Shown here in pieces: positions 1-13,134 of a stretch of 64,000 nt of DNA (positions within the stretch are counted from its first letter, which is position 1; each line of letters begins with the position of its first letter). This DNA comes from Aquatica leii (taxonomy: Eukaryota > Arthropoda > Insecta > Coleoptera > Lampyridae), in the NCBI GenBank assembly GCA_035610365.1, contig CM069439.1:620001-684000 (forward strand), written 5' to 3'. Below the pieces are notes generated by a model. It was not told the origin of the DNA and did no database searches. It was given only the letters and a program-made list of their open reading frames with translations. The position numbers and the translations under genes were made by a program.

Positions 1-300
1 AATAAAGAAAACACAAAGTTTCGTAACAAAAACAAAGTCAGATATCACATTTGACTCCTCTCTGTATCTGGTCAAAAATTATCAGTACAGTCAAAATTAA
101 TATCACCGTTGACAATAGGTTGAAAAAGAATATTAGAGTTATGAATTTCAAGTAAATCCGGTAAAAAACGTTATTCCAAGATTTTAGTTTTTGTTTTCCA
201 GAGATTTGGAAACCAGTTCGATCGGAAGCCGGTGTATAAATGCTAGACTGTACAGCGCAATTAATCATTTGGTTCCGGGCTCTGAAAACTGTTTGTCATC
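1..300 (-). mobile_element. Penelope-like element fragment (3' part)
   Basis: Read on the minus strand, positions about 268-110 contain a stretch with TPASDRTGFQISGKQKLKSW. The same peptide theme, in DNA reading close to gatcg..aaactggttt, recurs on the minus strand near 30340-30400 and 46970-47010. There it lies downstream of GIY-YIG-type sequence of Penelope-like retroelements. The copy is short and has no usable frame to the window edge. The assignment rests on similarity to the other copies in this window. Confidence 0.45.
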
Positions 301-2735
301 TATAGTTAAATCTGTCTTTGAGCACGATATAAAACTTCTTTAACGCTAAGGAATTGCGTTTGTTTACCCTGCAGTATCAGACAAATGTTGTCATAATTGA
401 AGAAGTTAGAAAAGTAGTTTTTTTTTGTTATCTTGAAGATACATTTTGAGCTATAAATTGCTACCAAAATTGAAGTAATTAAGCGCTCATTGAATCTATA
501 AAAATATTATTAAACAAAACTTGTCTATTGAGTCCTACTAAAATCTATCAAATTCATAATAATATGTTTAATTTGTTTAATTTTTTAATACTACAGAAAC
601 GTGTATGACGCGCTTCGTCTAAGTCGTAAACATCTGAAAGAAGCATGTTTTATTCAAACTTATTGTTAGCGTTAAATTACTTTAAGATACCTATATTATT
701 TAAATTGAATATAAAAATTTACATAAAACGCACTTATTACTTTCCTTCTCAAGCGACACGTTTAATGATTACGTATATAGTATGTATGTATATGTCTAAA
801 AATAAATTTCTTAAATACGTGCCACCAACAATGCGAGAAATTTTTCCAAAAACATTAAAGAAGAAGATGCACACGTGTGAACTTTATTACACAATTATTC
901 ATATATTACAGTTATTTTCTTAAAGTTCATTAAATTTTTTGTGAGCTTTTGTTAAAATCAAAAACGCTTATAAACCACTGCAATTAATTTAAAAAATCGA
1001 TGGTGAGAACCTTTAAAAATTCATTTCCGCACTTAGGCATTTCCGTTCCCATACCATTATCTCTACAAAATCAACGGTTTTGATGGAATGTACAATAGGT
1101 TTATGTAACTTTAAAAATAGCAACTTGTTCCGGCAAGTTTTTTTGTTGTATTTTTTTTATATTAGAGCTCAGTAAACTTTTAATTATATTTATTATTTTT
1201 ATATTTAGTTATCCCAATTTGCTTTATTTAATCGTTATACAAGGCATCTTTATTATAATTATTAAAACTAAATTTATACCGGTTTTTATTTTTTATTTAA
1301 GTGCGTCCGTTATTAATTCTAGCAAAATAACTAGAACACGTTAATTTGAGGTATATTTTGCTTGTATTCTAACATAGTTTTCACTACTAGAATTACATTA
1401 TTGTTTTATTATACTATTAAAGCATTTATTGAGTTAGTTTATTTATGTATTTATTGTAATTTAAATTTTAAGTTTGTTATTGATCCTTTTGTTTTGCTTT
1501 TGGAGCGTTTTGTTGTTTGTTGATTTGAAAATGAACGAATTGTACCATAGATGAAAATAACAGGTACATAAACAGTTTCAGTTCACAAACGCAAAATACT
1601 AAAGAAAAATCTTATTAAACTGTGAGTAAGCTCATATGCAGTTATAGTAAAAATAATAACTAATAATAATAAATAAACATGTTTTTCAGTAACCGGTTAT
1701 TAATGATTTTGGAACTCGACAAAACAGTTCAAAATCGTTCTACGTTCACATCAATATATCAATAAAAAAAACAAATAAAATTAAAATAGATTTATTGACA
1801 GTACATTGTAAAACAACAAAAAAATGGTAATTGTTTTATACGACTTGAAAATGCACATTTTTACATTACACTTTATTAAAAATATTCATAGTTAGTGTTA
1901 AGAATAAAAAATACTATTTTTGGCTTCTTCAATTATCACCATTATATTTCGTAGTTACTGTATTGTCTCCGCTTATATTATAATACAAGTTATAGCGTCA
2001 TCATTTTTTAATTCCGAATTTTTAGGTATTCATCTGTGCTTGTAAAACCGTGAGTATAATTTACACGTTTTAAATACGTCCAATGTGGATGAACCTGAAA
2101 TTATCTACTTCTTTTATTTTTTCTACACATTAATTTTAATAAATATTGTATATAAACAAGCCAAAGTTAGTTTTAAAAATATAAATTTTTGACAAAATTC
2201 TGCTTTTGCAGCTAGAAAATTAAAGGAATGTATTTATACCAAAGCTAAAGTCATTACAAATGTAAGCTTCTTTGATAAACAAAAAACTGTTAGTGTAAAA
2301 ACGTTTCTCTTGGAAGTGACTTATAAATTAACAAACATAACGCAAATAAGGTAACCTTGTAAATGTTTTAGAATATATTAGAAATAACGACTGTTATTAG
2401 TACAATTTTATGAAACAACGAATATTAAAATCTGTGACAAAAACATAAGAGAGCCGTGATTTATTTTGATTTGAACAATTTGAAAAAAAAGATTTATAAA
2501 GTTTATTTTATAACATGGAACAGTAAATAAAGAAATTAAATAAAATATGTAAAATATTTATGTAAAAGAACTTTTGCAGAAACATTTGGAGTTTTATTCC
2601 ACAGATTAGATATATTCCTTGGTAAAAACAAACTTGGCGAAACTTGTTACACCGATAAGCGAACCAGACATACAAAATCACAATTTTTTGCGCTTGTTAG
2701 CTAATGTATAAAAGCACATACTAATTTTATTTCTT
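301..2735. other. A+T-rich intergenic DNA, nothing recognised
   Basis: Very A+T-rich sequence with many homopolymer runs and short chance frames. I see no domain, splice-consistent exon chain, tRNA-like fold or terminal repeat in it. Confidence 0.6.
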
Positions 2736-2739
2736 GACA

Positions 2740-3470
2740 GGAAAGTCATTATGAGAGAGCAAAATTAACTAGGCAGTACCTGAACCCAGATTTAAATATC
2801 CACCGCTCTTTTAAAGGATTCGGAAAGCTACACCCAAGATCTGAAGTAACATATAAATATTACAGGGCAGTATTTAAGCAAAATTTTTCCGACCTGAAAT
2901 TTTATTGCCCAAGAATAGATATTTGCAACATGCAACAAACTGCAGAGTGAAAGTCGGCCCAAGGTAGAATTCAGTGGTTCTGCTGAAGCTAGAGCTACAT
3001 CAGCGAAAAGCTCAAGAAGCTCAAAAGATTTTGCAAGTAGCTTACTTGTTCTCAAGAACTAGAAAGCAATAGATGTTTTATTTGTTCTAATGCATTCCAA
3101 TATGTTTTATCTTTATCCGCTGTCACGTTATAATTTTGGAATGCACATAGAAAACACAAGAACAGCGGTGATGTGTTTATGGCACAAGGACGTAGCAGGA
3201 CGTAGTGAAATTAAGATTGCGTTTTGTTTACTTTATCTACTAAATGGAGAGTTACTGACCCAGAAGTCAAATTTGTTAATATAGTCCGATAACTGTGTGG
3301 GTCAGAATAAAAATAAGATAATTTTTTTCCTACTAAAATTTCAGTGTTTAAATTGATTGAACAGAGGTTTTTGGTGAGTGCACAGCTTTATGCCGTGCGA
3401 TTGCGATTTTGCACAAGTAGAGAAACGCAAAAAAGTAATGACCGTCTATGTTTTTGATTATAGGATATAA
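2740..3470 (+). pseudogene. Transposon-derived gene remnant with a YSDNCVGQNKN motif
   Basis: Three pieces in shifted frames follow one another. At about 2848-2945 the reading includes VTYKYYRAVFKQNFSDLKF. At 3090-3284 it has an FGMHIEN...CLWHKDVAGR block, and from 3270 a YSDNCVGQNKN block followed by SFMPCDCDFAQVEKRKK. This order (a YY-type N-terminal part, FGVHN-like, YSDxCxGQN, HSYMPCDRDF-like) is the signature of a repetitive protein family found in many copies in insect and other animal genomes. Its acidic and His residues suggest a nuclease or transposase core. I do not know its formal superfamily name. Stops and frame changes show it is dead. Confidence 0.5.
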
Positions 3471-5400
3471 ATGTAATAGAGTCAGTTAAATACAGTCCGC
3501 CATTCAACGTCATCAATTAGTCTAACGTCGGATTTTGGAACATTAAGGAAGTTGCTCACATTCTTAATTACAACCAGTCTTAAAATCAGTAATACGTTTG
3601 CAATCAAAATTGAAAAAAATAATCCAACAAAGCTAACATCAAAAGAGGTATATTCTGACTAATCGCCATTGGTCCAACAAATATTTTTATAAAAGGAATG
3701 GTCTCAGAAGAACTGAAATAAAAAACATGGGATATAAAATCTCTGACAACAAGAAAAAGTTCCTTCAAACAATGATTGACTTTCTTTCTGAACCAAAACA
3801 CAAAGAATTTTACAGAACGTTAGTCCACTAACATTATTTTTTGGCAGCGCATTTATCATTTCTTATGGCACTTACGTCGTTTCTACCGTTACAATTATGA
3901 CTTCCGTTAGTTTCTTATGTTGTATTGTCAATAAAATATATTTAACAAAATAAAATGCGGTTTTTATAAAACTTTTATGGAATATCTAGAAAACCGAATT
4001 TTGGCCTTAATCCCCTTTTGACATTTCCATTCTTCAATTAGCAAATAATGAAGTTTCGGAAGACAATCCTCTCGTACAATAAGCAAATTTTCATTATCTT
4101 AATAACTACAATTTTGTATAATAACCTGCTCGTTTAAAAAATATGTGCATTCTTTAGAAAACAGATGTTTTTTTTTGAAATGTTAGGATATTGTTTAAGT
4201 TTTTTAATCATAGTTTTACAAAACTAAATTCCTCTATTAGAATCATTGTCAACTTTGTGACGTTGTTGGACATATAGCGATTTGACTGAAAATTTCAATT
4301 TGCACTTTTTTACCCAGAATTCTTGGCTGTTTTACTTTGATGTTTGCTACAAAACCAGTGGCTTCAAATTTCTGCACGAGAAGTCGCACGTAAACATCCT
4401 TGCATTGCAGTAAAGATAAAAGCAAGAATTAATACTGACGTCTTTTTATCTGCTTCTCATGATTGCCATTATTAAGATAATAGAACTCATCGTATTAAAT
4501 GAGAATACACCCAATATCCTCAAAAATAATTGCACTGTATATTCTAGGAAATACAACATGTGATAACTATCCCAAAAAAAATTTTTTGTCACAAACAGTG
4601 TAATTTTAAGGATTGACAGCATCTACCCAAACATTATTATTTCAAAACTGTCAAGTGGAATGTCACTTTTTTTGATATTTCTAAACAGCATTTTTAAAGA
4701 CCTTTTCAATGATGTTGGGGGAGAGGTTTGAAAGTGATTAAAATTGACATTTTTAAAATGGGAGTAGTCAGGGATAAAAAAGTAGGTGGAAGTGCCACTG
4801 ACTATGTCGGATTGGCCCCCCTCCGTATTGTCAAAACTGGTTTTTGTAATTTTTGATATTATTTTTTGTTGTAAATATATTTCCAATCTAAAGTTTTCAA
4901 ATTAACACACTGTAGGTATATGATAACAATATGGATAAACAACTAAAGTTTCCAAATTATGTCATTCTCTTAAAAAAAAATTTTTTGGTAGTCAGGAGCC
5001 GCACTTAATCTGAATGACGTGGAAAGTGCGGTTATAGTTGATATTTTTGTATTATATTGGAACAGTTTTAGTTTGGGTTAAGTGCGTTGTTCATATTAAA
5101 AAACCTTCACAAAATTATTTACTAAAATGAAAAATCTTTAAATAAACGTAAAACTAATTTCTTATTGAATACAACTTGCAAATGATACTGCAAATGTTAT
5201 TTCACTACGCCTACAGATCTTAGATTGAGGAAGTAACTTAATAATGCATTTTATTCAGATACGACCGATATCGTCTACACGTGGAAATTTAAAAACTGAT
5301 TTTTGAGTAGAAATACTTTTTCTTGTAAACTTGATTCGGGTTTTGAGTATCAGGATCTTTGAGCAAAATTTGAAGCATTAGACGTAAAAACACATAGAAT
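3471..5400. other. Intergenic DNA, nothing recognised
   Basis: A+T-rich stretch with scattered short frames. The longest minus frame (4623-4886) is low-complexity and matches nothing I recognise. Confidence 0.5.
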
Positions 5401-7990
5401 AATTAATTGTCGAAAAAAAAAGGATTAAAATATGAAGAAACATTAAAGAACGTAAAGGGTAAATTACAAGGAAAAAAACAAATAATATCAAAACAATTCG
5501 GAGTACTAACGACCTTTAAAAAGGTGGTGTTACTGGTATTCACATAGAAGATTTTCGACCTAATAGAAACCAAACAAAGGCGATGACAATTAGAGTAGCG
5601 AAAGAAAAAAAGAAAATATTAAAAAAAAACAAAAAAATGAAATCGTCATGTCGATCTGTTCCACGGAATCTTTGTTTAATATCAAAAGATGCTACCGTTA
5701 CTAATAATTTAATCACACAGCAAGAAATTGAAACACAGGGCGAAAAATTGTTATAGATGTGGCAAAGAAAGCCACAACATAAGAAATTGCGACCAAGAAT
5801 AATACTGCCTACTGTGTAATGAAAAAGGTTAAAAAATAAAAAACTACAAGTTTGTAAACAAATACGTTGTTAAAGAGATAAGGATAGACGGCGAAGGAAA
5901 TTTGTTTTAGGTACCGATAATAAACTGTGATAATAAATAGATTAAATTAAATAGAATAAATTAGAATAAAATTAAAATAAGGGAAAAATTGGTTATATGA
6001 CAATAGGAAAGGTGTCCGTCAAAGTCCCGAATAAAAGTATTTGAAAGACTTTGAGTCTACGGTTACGTAAAAATTAGCTTAAAAGACATCTACTGCGCGT
6101 ACTTCTCGCTTAACTTAGAGACACAGATATTCACAGCAGATTTCGATTTAATGGCGAGAAACATGACAGGTACGAAAAAAGAAGCTTTTCTGGCGGGAAA
6201 TTTAAGCGCCAAAACTAAGCGATGGCACTTGAGAAAGGACAACAAAAGGGGACAGATAGTACTAGATTTCATCGACTCTACGAACATTGTGATACTAAAC
6301 CAAGTCAAGAAACCGACATTTGAGAGGGGAAACAAAACCACTCACATCGATATCACGGTTACCACAAAAAAATTTGCAGCACGAGTTCTACATTAAAAAG
6401 TGGGAGATGCAACTTTAAGTGACTATAATCTTATTCTTTTTGAAATAAAAGACAGGTTCACAAGAAAGCGGGATAAGGAAAAGTGAATATGAAACTCATA
6501 AAAAACGAAGAAATTATATAAATACTGCAAACTTTTCACAGCAAGCACGTAACTTGCAAAAAACTATTAAGCCATGCCTCTCCTCTAATTAAAGCAAATG
6601 GCAGAGCAACCGTCACCATCTTTAGGGAAAAGAGGAAAATCCGCTTCTGGTGGAATGCAAACTTGGGAGAGATTAAAAAAGAATACATTACATAGAATAG
6701 AAAAACCAGCAGAGCTAGGCGAGAGTTACCCAGCAACCTCAAAGCTTTCTTTGAGCTATAAAAGCATGCGCGATAAAAATAAAAAACTAAAAACAGAGAT
6801 AAGAAAAACAAAAAGATCTAATTGGGAGGCGATATGAAAGAAAATAGACCAAAACCCGTAGCGACTGGCGTACAAAATTATCGCAAAAGAAACAAAGATA
6901 ATAATCTCCTAAGAAAAGTTTGAAAACGCAATCAACAAACTTTTTGTCGTAGGTAGAAATACACATACAGGCATGGGCGCTAGAGACGAGTCAGGGACAA
7001 AATTCACGACAAAGGAGATTACGGAAGCGGATAGAAAAATAGAAACCAGGAAAAGAAAGTCGGAGGACCAGGTAGGATTAAACCAGAGACAGTCCGGTTA
7101 GTCACTATGTATTGCACTAGAACCATTCAGGTTGTCATAAATATACTACTTGAAGGGTAAACTCTTTCAGAAAATTGGAAGACGGCGAAAGTGGTATTAA
7201 TACCGAAGGGCATTAAAGGTTTCTACAAACTAATTTGTCTAATTAACTTGTTAGTGAAACTATACAAAACACTGATTAAGAAGAGGCTGGACAACGAACT
7301 AGACAAGAGCAAGTTGTCGGAATTTCACTTTGGTTACAGAAAGAAAAAATCCACGATCCACGCAATAAATGAAATTATGAAGAGAGTAGAAAACACTACT
7401 GCCAGATGGGCCGTGCTAGTCACGTTAAACGTAAAAAACGCTTTTAAGAAGGCGCCATGGGTAAAAATTATCTGAGCGGCAAAAACAGTAATCTTTAAAT
7501 ACCTAGTTAATATAATCAAAGCGTAGCTTGAAAGCAGGAAGATTAGCTACGGGAAAAAACAGAACAATACATACGAGCGAGAGTGCCACAAGAATCAGTA
7601 TTCGGCCCAACCCTCTCCAACCAGGAGTTACAATCGACCGTAGGCTTCGCGGACAATTTGGCAATTCTACTGGTGGGTAGCAAACCTGCGGACATTAACC
7701 GTAAAAAGAATAAGGCTTTCCGTATAGAACTGTTTATATTACTCTACAAACATAGACGACGCGGAACACACGATGTTCCATTGTGCCAAGTAGAACGAGA
7801 CAAGGGGGAAATTATCAAAAGACATTAACAAACATAATCTAAATCTAAAAGGATTGTTCATATGGTGAGTAATCGGAAGAGTAAGTACCAGAAAGTACAC
7901 GTCGAAGAAACCAACGTTTTATTGAGTAGGCGCGCCGTTTATAATACCAGTGTGAGTCCCACACTACTCTCGTCATAGATACCAGACGGT
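5400..7990 (+). mobile_element. R1-clade-like LINE (non-LTR retrotransposon), degenerate
   Basis: All parts are on the plus strand in retrotransposon order. At 5740-5840 there is an ORF1 end with CCHC-type knuckles (CYRCGKESHNIRNC, then CLLCNEKG). At 6151-6396 lies an apurinic-endonuclease-like stretch: LSAKTKRWHLRKDNKRG, LDFIDSTNIVILN, then HIDITV. At 7190-7475 is the reverse transcriptase fingers/palm (VLIPKGIKGF, LLVKLYKTLIKKRL, FGYRKKKSTIHAI, then NVKNAFKKAPW). At about 7583-7700 VPQESVFGPTL precedes VGFADNLAILL, where the family has its catalytic FADD. The catalytic dipeptide here reads DN and there are many stops and frameshifts, so it cannot be active. The 5' and 3' ends are not sharply defined. 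Confidence 0.8.
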
Positions 7991-9744
7991 GTCGATGAAA
8001 TTGTCTCCGTTTTGTCTTTCTCTCGCAAGACGAATATTGTTCTTGCTAAACCACTGGGGTTCTCTTATTCTGTTTTGTTGATTTTTTGCGTTCTAAACTG
8101 GCCGTGTCCTGTTAACATCTACGATACAAATTCAGTTTTTGACGAGATTAAAGTTTCAATTTATTGTTAACAATAAAAAATGTTCTGATTACGTATGCTG
8201 TGAAACTATACGATGACGCAGTTGGATCTTATCTCTTGCATCTTGCTGTAACTTTACATAAAAAATAATGGTATATGATTTGTTTGAATTACAATACATT
8301 TACTATAAACCATATAATTAAATTTCTTTAAAAACAAATACCATAGCATCACATAGAATTTGTTTTAACTTTACATTATAGTTTTTTTAAACGCTATAAA
8401 TGCATAATTATGATAACAGTACAAATGTATAAATAATGAAGACAATATCATCATCATACATGTTGAAAAACAGCTATAGAATAGAGAATTTAACTAGAAT
8501 GACTTGCGTTTAGTAAAATAAATAGTACAATTAAAAACCAGAATTTTCCATCAATGCATTTTTCTGAAGCATAAAATAAAATAATTTCGATTTCTTGAAG
8601 GATACAAAAACTATGCATTTGTCTCCACAATAATGATCATCTAAGAAACCTTGATTAAATTGCTAGTTAAAGTGGTATCTTGTGCAGACGTTCGTTCTGC
8701 AATTATTATTTATTCCCTTAGGCAAGATAAGAAGGTTCATAAGCAACTCTGTCGATATTCACACATTGCTTAAACAAAACTACATATTAAAATAGAATAT
8801 TGTTTTAAGAACACTATTGTCATCTCATGTCTTTTCATAAACAAAACTATTAATGGTATGTTTTCACATTTTATCTTTTACTGAAAAAATGAGACATGTT
8901 TGGTAATGTTACACACAAAACCTAATGAGAGTAATATATTCATTAATTTCAAGCTGTGCAGGACGTAGCATTTCATTTGCTTGCTGAATAATGGCGAGGC
9001 GGGTTTATTATAGTTGCATCTTAGTTACAATCTTTTGTCATAAAATACACATTTAAAACGTGGTTTTTATTTTATTGCACTGTTCGTTTTATTTATGAAA
9101 CGCCCTTGAACATAAAGGTATTAAAACTGAAAAATAGAACTAAAAAAACTTATTGTAAATTGTACTTGGTAAATGCATTACACTGAAGATCATAAACATG
9201 TCTTTATAACAATATTATTTTAGACATAGGTGAGTGTGAAGGCAACAAAATAAACCACACGGTCACATATGCAATACAGCACAAATGTACTGGACAATGA
9301 GTTGTCTTTAAAAATCCATCTCGCAGAACCTGAACAGAAAACTTTGTAATAAGCATCATATTCTGCACTGTTAGTTGATTAAGATTCAAACACTAGTTTT
9401 CCATTTGCATAATTTAAATTTTAGATGGTTATCGTTTTTTTTTAAAGAAATGTCATTATAGTCAACAGAGATAATACATTTTTGTTTACTTTTAAAATCT
9501 CGCTAATTTATTTAAACTTATTCTTAAACACGATGTTTATAAGAACTTAGTCTTGTTGGTATAAAAGAGGAAGTGGCATGAAGTTCAATGGCATTGGCTA
9601 CACTGGTTAAACTCGGCTTGTACCTCCAGGACGGTAATTTATTAGTTATTATAAATAGGGTAGTAATAAACGTTAAATATTCAATTCTATTACAAATGCA
9701 TAATCTTATATTTCTAAGAAAACTTTCTATTATATAAGACTGAT
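7991..9744. other. Intergenic DNA, nothing recognised
   Basis: No coding signal. The first 150 bp are more G+C-rich and may be the 3' tail of the preceding LINE. The remainder is A+T-rich. Confidence 0.5.
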
Positions 9745-10190
9745 TCATTTTTACTCAATTCGGCGGATTTTGTTCAGAAGCTGCATAATTTTTGTTTGCA
9801 ACCGACTGGCATTCTGGTTAGTTTTGATATCGAAACTTTGTTTACTAACGTGCCGGTACCTGATTCAATTAACACGATTAGCTATTTATTCAATAAAAAC
9901 AATATTTCAAGCGACATAGTACGTATTATCAAAAAATGTTTGGTTTTTACATATTTTACTTTTCGAGAACAGTTTTACTCACAAACATCAAAGACCGTCA
10001 TGGGTTATCCGCTTTTACCGTTTGTGGCTAATATATTTATGGAAGATTTTGAGAAACAAATTTATCCACATTTTCTCTAAAACCCAACTCCTAATACAGA
10101 TACGTTGATGACACCTTTGTCATTTGGCAACATGGTCCTTCTACGTTCAACGTGTTTCTATGCCATTTAAACTCAATTCATCGAAATATT
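9745..10190 (+). mobile_element. Penelope-like reverse transcriptase fragment
   Basis: The plus frame from about 9750 to 10080 reads through ADFVQKLHN, then LVSFDIETLFTNVPV (palm motif A in the Penelope style, FDvesLFTNVPv). NNISSDIVRIIKKCLVFTYF follows, then PLLPFVANIFMEDFE (motif B region, normally SPLSPVxANIFME). After a frame change the DNA at 10100-10190 encodes YVDDTFVIWQHGPSTF and FLCHLNSIHRNI. The YVDD catalytic motif is thus present but in another frame. The fragment has lost its N-terminus and the GIY-YIG endonuclease domain. It is closely related to the fragment at 31830-32400. Confidence 0.8.
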
Positions 10191-10500
10191 AATGCACACC
10201 ATACTCTGTGGGGGAGCGCAAACCTAAATCCAAGAGGTACAAAACTTTTAGAATTTATTCTAAAATACAATTTAGATATCATAAATAACGGAAATGCGCT
10301 TACGTTTACAGTCTCGGGCAATGAAGTTATTAACCTTACGTTTGCTAGTCCAAAGGCGATCAAAGTAATAAAAATCTGGCATGTATCTCTATCTAACTAT
10401 AGATACACTCGATTCAACATTGAATCAGACGAGAAAGTTGTAATGGAATACAGAAACCCGAGGAAAACCAACTGAGAATTGTTCAACAAAACTCTAGTCT
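10190..10500 (+). mobile_element. Jockey-type LINE endonuclease fragment
   Basis: From 10191 the reading becomes NAHHTLWGSANLNPRG, then LLEFILKYNLDIINNGNALTF, then YRNPRKTN. This is the C-terminal half of the endonuclease/exonuclease/phosphatase-fold domain of jockey-like LINEs (motif DxNAHHxxWG, with later SDHxxI). The upstream catalytic part is missing because the sequence joins directly, in the same frame, to the preceding Penelope fragment. The reverse transcriptase is absent here. A jockey-type RT tail appears separately at 13380-13600. Confidence 0.75.
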
Positions 10501-10989
10501 TAAGTTAAAGAAGTTTTCAATTTAGTTATGTTGTTGCTCTCTAAATGTAAAATGGTTGTATTAAAGTTGTCTGGAAGATTAATTTGTTATCTATTCAAAA
10601 TTGTTTTTTAAATCGATGTTTAGAACGTTCTTACAACAAAATTATAAAATTGCTTATGATATAAGTATAAAAGTGTTTTTTAAACGTTTATCATATAATA
10701 TTAGTTATAAAACATTCACCCCTTACAAATATTAATTGATTTATAATAGCTATGTAGCTATGTCATTTATCACTTTGGAATTGTTTTAATAAAGTATATG
10801 ACTACGTTATATAATTGTTGTATAAGTAATATTATATAATAATTTGTTTCTGTATCAGATTACTCACAGAGGAAGTTGCAATATAACTGTTAATTAAAAG
10901 GACACAAAGCCTCAGTTATAAAAATAAAAGAAAAACAGTTATAGAGCAATACTGCTATTAAAGCGCAAAATTATTGTGTTAAATATACT
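10501..10989. other. A+T-rich spacer, nothing recognised
   Basis: Very A+T-rich, without frames or repeats that I can name. Confidence 0.5.
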
Positions 10990-11185
10990 AAGATGGGAAC
11001 GTCTTCCGGGTTTGGACCGTGACATTATTGTAAACTTGAAAAAGCAAACGAAAATCTAACAAAAATCTACTACAGAGTTAGGTCAACTTGTGAACCAAGC
11101 CAGATTCTAAACTCCATAGAAGTGACTTTAAAAAAATTGTCTCCGTATATAAAGAAGAAGTATCGTCACGACTGGTTAAGCTAAG
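10990..11185 (-). repeat. Inverted flank of the Penelope-like element (left arm)
   Basis: The reverse complement of this stretch matches 13140-13310 over about 170 bp. Shared blocks include acgatacttcttctttatat, cggagac, aagtcacttctatg, gtttagaatctggctt and gttagattttcgtttgcttt. The two copies are in opposite orientation and enclose the Penelope-like coding body. Further out, the arm contains gtccaaacccggaagac, also present at 14227. Confidence 0.75.
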
Positions 11186-11339
11186 CTAAGTTACGGTTGA
11201 AAAGGAGCGTGTTTTCGATAAAGGATTAATGACCAAGAAGCATTGGAGTGTTTGATGATTTTTATGCTCTCTCACAATTTCCTGTTAAAAAATAATGGAG
11301 ATTTGGCAACACCGAAACGTTATCAAAATATATCTTGTG

Positions 11340-13120
11340 ACCTGTAATAAAATGATGTTCAGCAACTGCAGACTTAGAAATATGCCTTTTCTTTATACAA
11401 CGATCATGTTCTGAAAGGCAATAATGACGGAACGATCGGTTTCACCAATGTAGACCACACCACATGAACAAGGAATTCGGTATACACCTTGAGATGAAAG
11501 TGTAGGAAATTTGTCCTTGGGAGAGAAAGAATCTGAGAACTTTTGCCTGTCGAGTTGAATACCATTCTTACGAAGAAGTTTCCCCATTTGATCTGTAACC
11601 TTGTGAATGTAGGGTAAAAAAACCAATTTCGCATTGAATACGGGAGTAGAAATGTTCTTGGGTAATCGAGTATGTAGATGTAACAACTGTTTTAAAGGAT
11701 TCCATAAAAATGTTAGCTACAACAGGGGATAGAGGAGAACCCATAGCAGCACTAGAAACCTGTTCGTACAACTTGTTATCAAATTAGAAGTAAGTGGAGA
11801 ATAGACACTTATCAATAAGAAGAACCAAACTCAAGTCTTTGCCATGTTGAGACAGAATCTGTTTGATGATAATAAGCAAATCTTTAATAGCAACTTTAGT
11901 AAAGTAAAAAGTGAAGTGACATCAAAACTCACAAGAAGATATTGGGGTTCAAGTTTTATAATTTGTAGACGTTGAATAAAATGCTTAGAGTTGAAGATGT
12001 GAGAAGAGGTTTTACCTGTAAACTCGCAAAGAATGTCGGACAAGAACTTGGCTAGCTTGTAGGTAGGAGATTGTATAGTACTGACGATAGGTCGAAAGGA
12101 AATACCTTGTTTGTGAATTTTGGGAAGTTTATATAGACGATGTGGTTTAGAATCTGAAGGGGTAAGTCAACGTTTAGTTTCAGAAGATAGATTGAAAGAT
12201 TTGATGATTTGGCTGACCTCCCGTTCAATCCTCAAAGTGGGATTACGAGTTAGAATAGCGTACGTTTTCTGAGACAAAATAGAATGGATTTTCGCAAAAT
12301 AATCAATATGGTTCAAAACGACAGTAGCGTTGCCTTTGTCGGCTGGAAGAACAATAATATTAAAGTTCTTACGAAGACTTTTTAGGGCTAACTCTTCCGA
12401 CTTAGAAATGTTGGATTTAGGAATTTTAGATGATTCAAGGATTTTGCCAGTGGTAATACGAATGGGATCTGAGATGTAGCGAAGAAGATGTCTTATAGAA
12501 GACTAGACAGCACATAAAATATCTTCTTTAGGAATACGTTTGGGGGCAACAGCAAAATTCAAAGCTTTAGATAGCACCGATTCCTGTTCTGAAGTAAGGG
12601 CCAAACTAGATAAATTGACAACCGTCTTTAAGGAGTTAGTAGTGGATGAGACTTTACGATCCTTGGATTCCAATAATTAGAACTTTTTGAGATGACCTTC
12701 AGTGGTTAGTTGTGAGTGGTATCAGACTGCTGGTAAGTAATGTTGTCAAAGAGATTCCAATCATCCGGGGATAGTGTTGGCCAACTCAAGATGAAGATAA
12801 AAGAACTGTTTCGAAACGGTGTCTAACTTTTGCCTAGTTTGCTTAATCCGTTCGCGTATCAACGCTAAACTAGCACGGTGTAGGATGTTTTTAAAAGAAT
12901 GTGTCCGAATGTAGAACTTGATTCTGAGGAATGCAGGAATGATGTTGTGGTCACGACAGCGACTAAAAAAGGTTAAAGTGCACAAAAGTTTGACCAGTTT
13001 GTGGCGAAGTTTGGAAAATACGGAGGTTTTGGAAGAAATATACTCCCCGTAGAGATTGTTAATGTAATACCGCAGGCTTCCACGGCCAGAGTATTTTATT
13101 GAAAACACGCCTCCTTTCAA
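11340..13120 (-). mobile_element. Penelope-like retroelement with GIY-YIG endonuclease, degenerate
   Basis: Read on the minus strand from 13120 downwards. The N-terminal part contains FSKLRHKLVKLLCTLTFFSR and DHNIIPAFLRIKFYIR. Across 12043-11831 are YILVSFDVTSLFT-like and KTSSHIFNSKHFIQRL-like segments of the reverse transcriptase. At 11771-11690 comes SSAAMGSPLSPVVANIFMES, the Penelope motif B region. At 11686-11393 is a Lys-rich segment followed by GVYRIPCSCGVVYIGETDRS, the hallmark of the GIY-YIG endonuclease domain (CSCG..YIGET). The order RT then GIY-YIG is diagnostic of Penelope-like elements. Frameshifts and stops separate these parts, and the normal YxDD block is not in an open frame. 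The body is flanked by inverted repeats at 10990-11185 and 13135-13310. Confidence 0.88.
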
Positions 13121-13134
13121 CCGTAAGCCAATCA

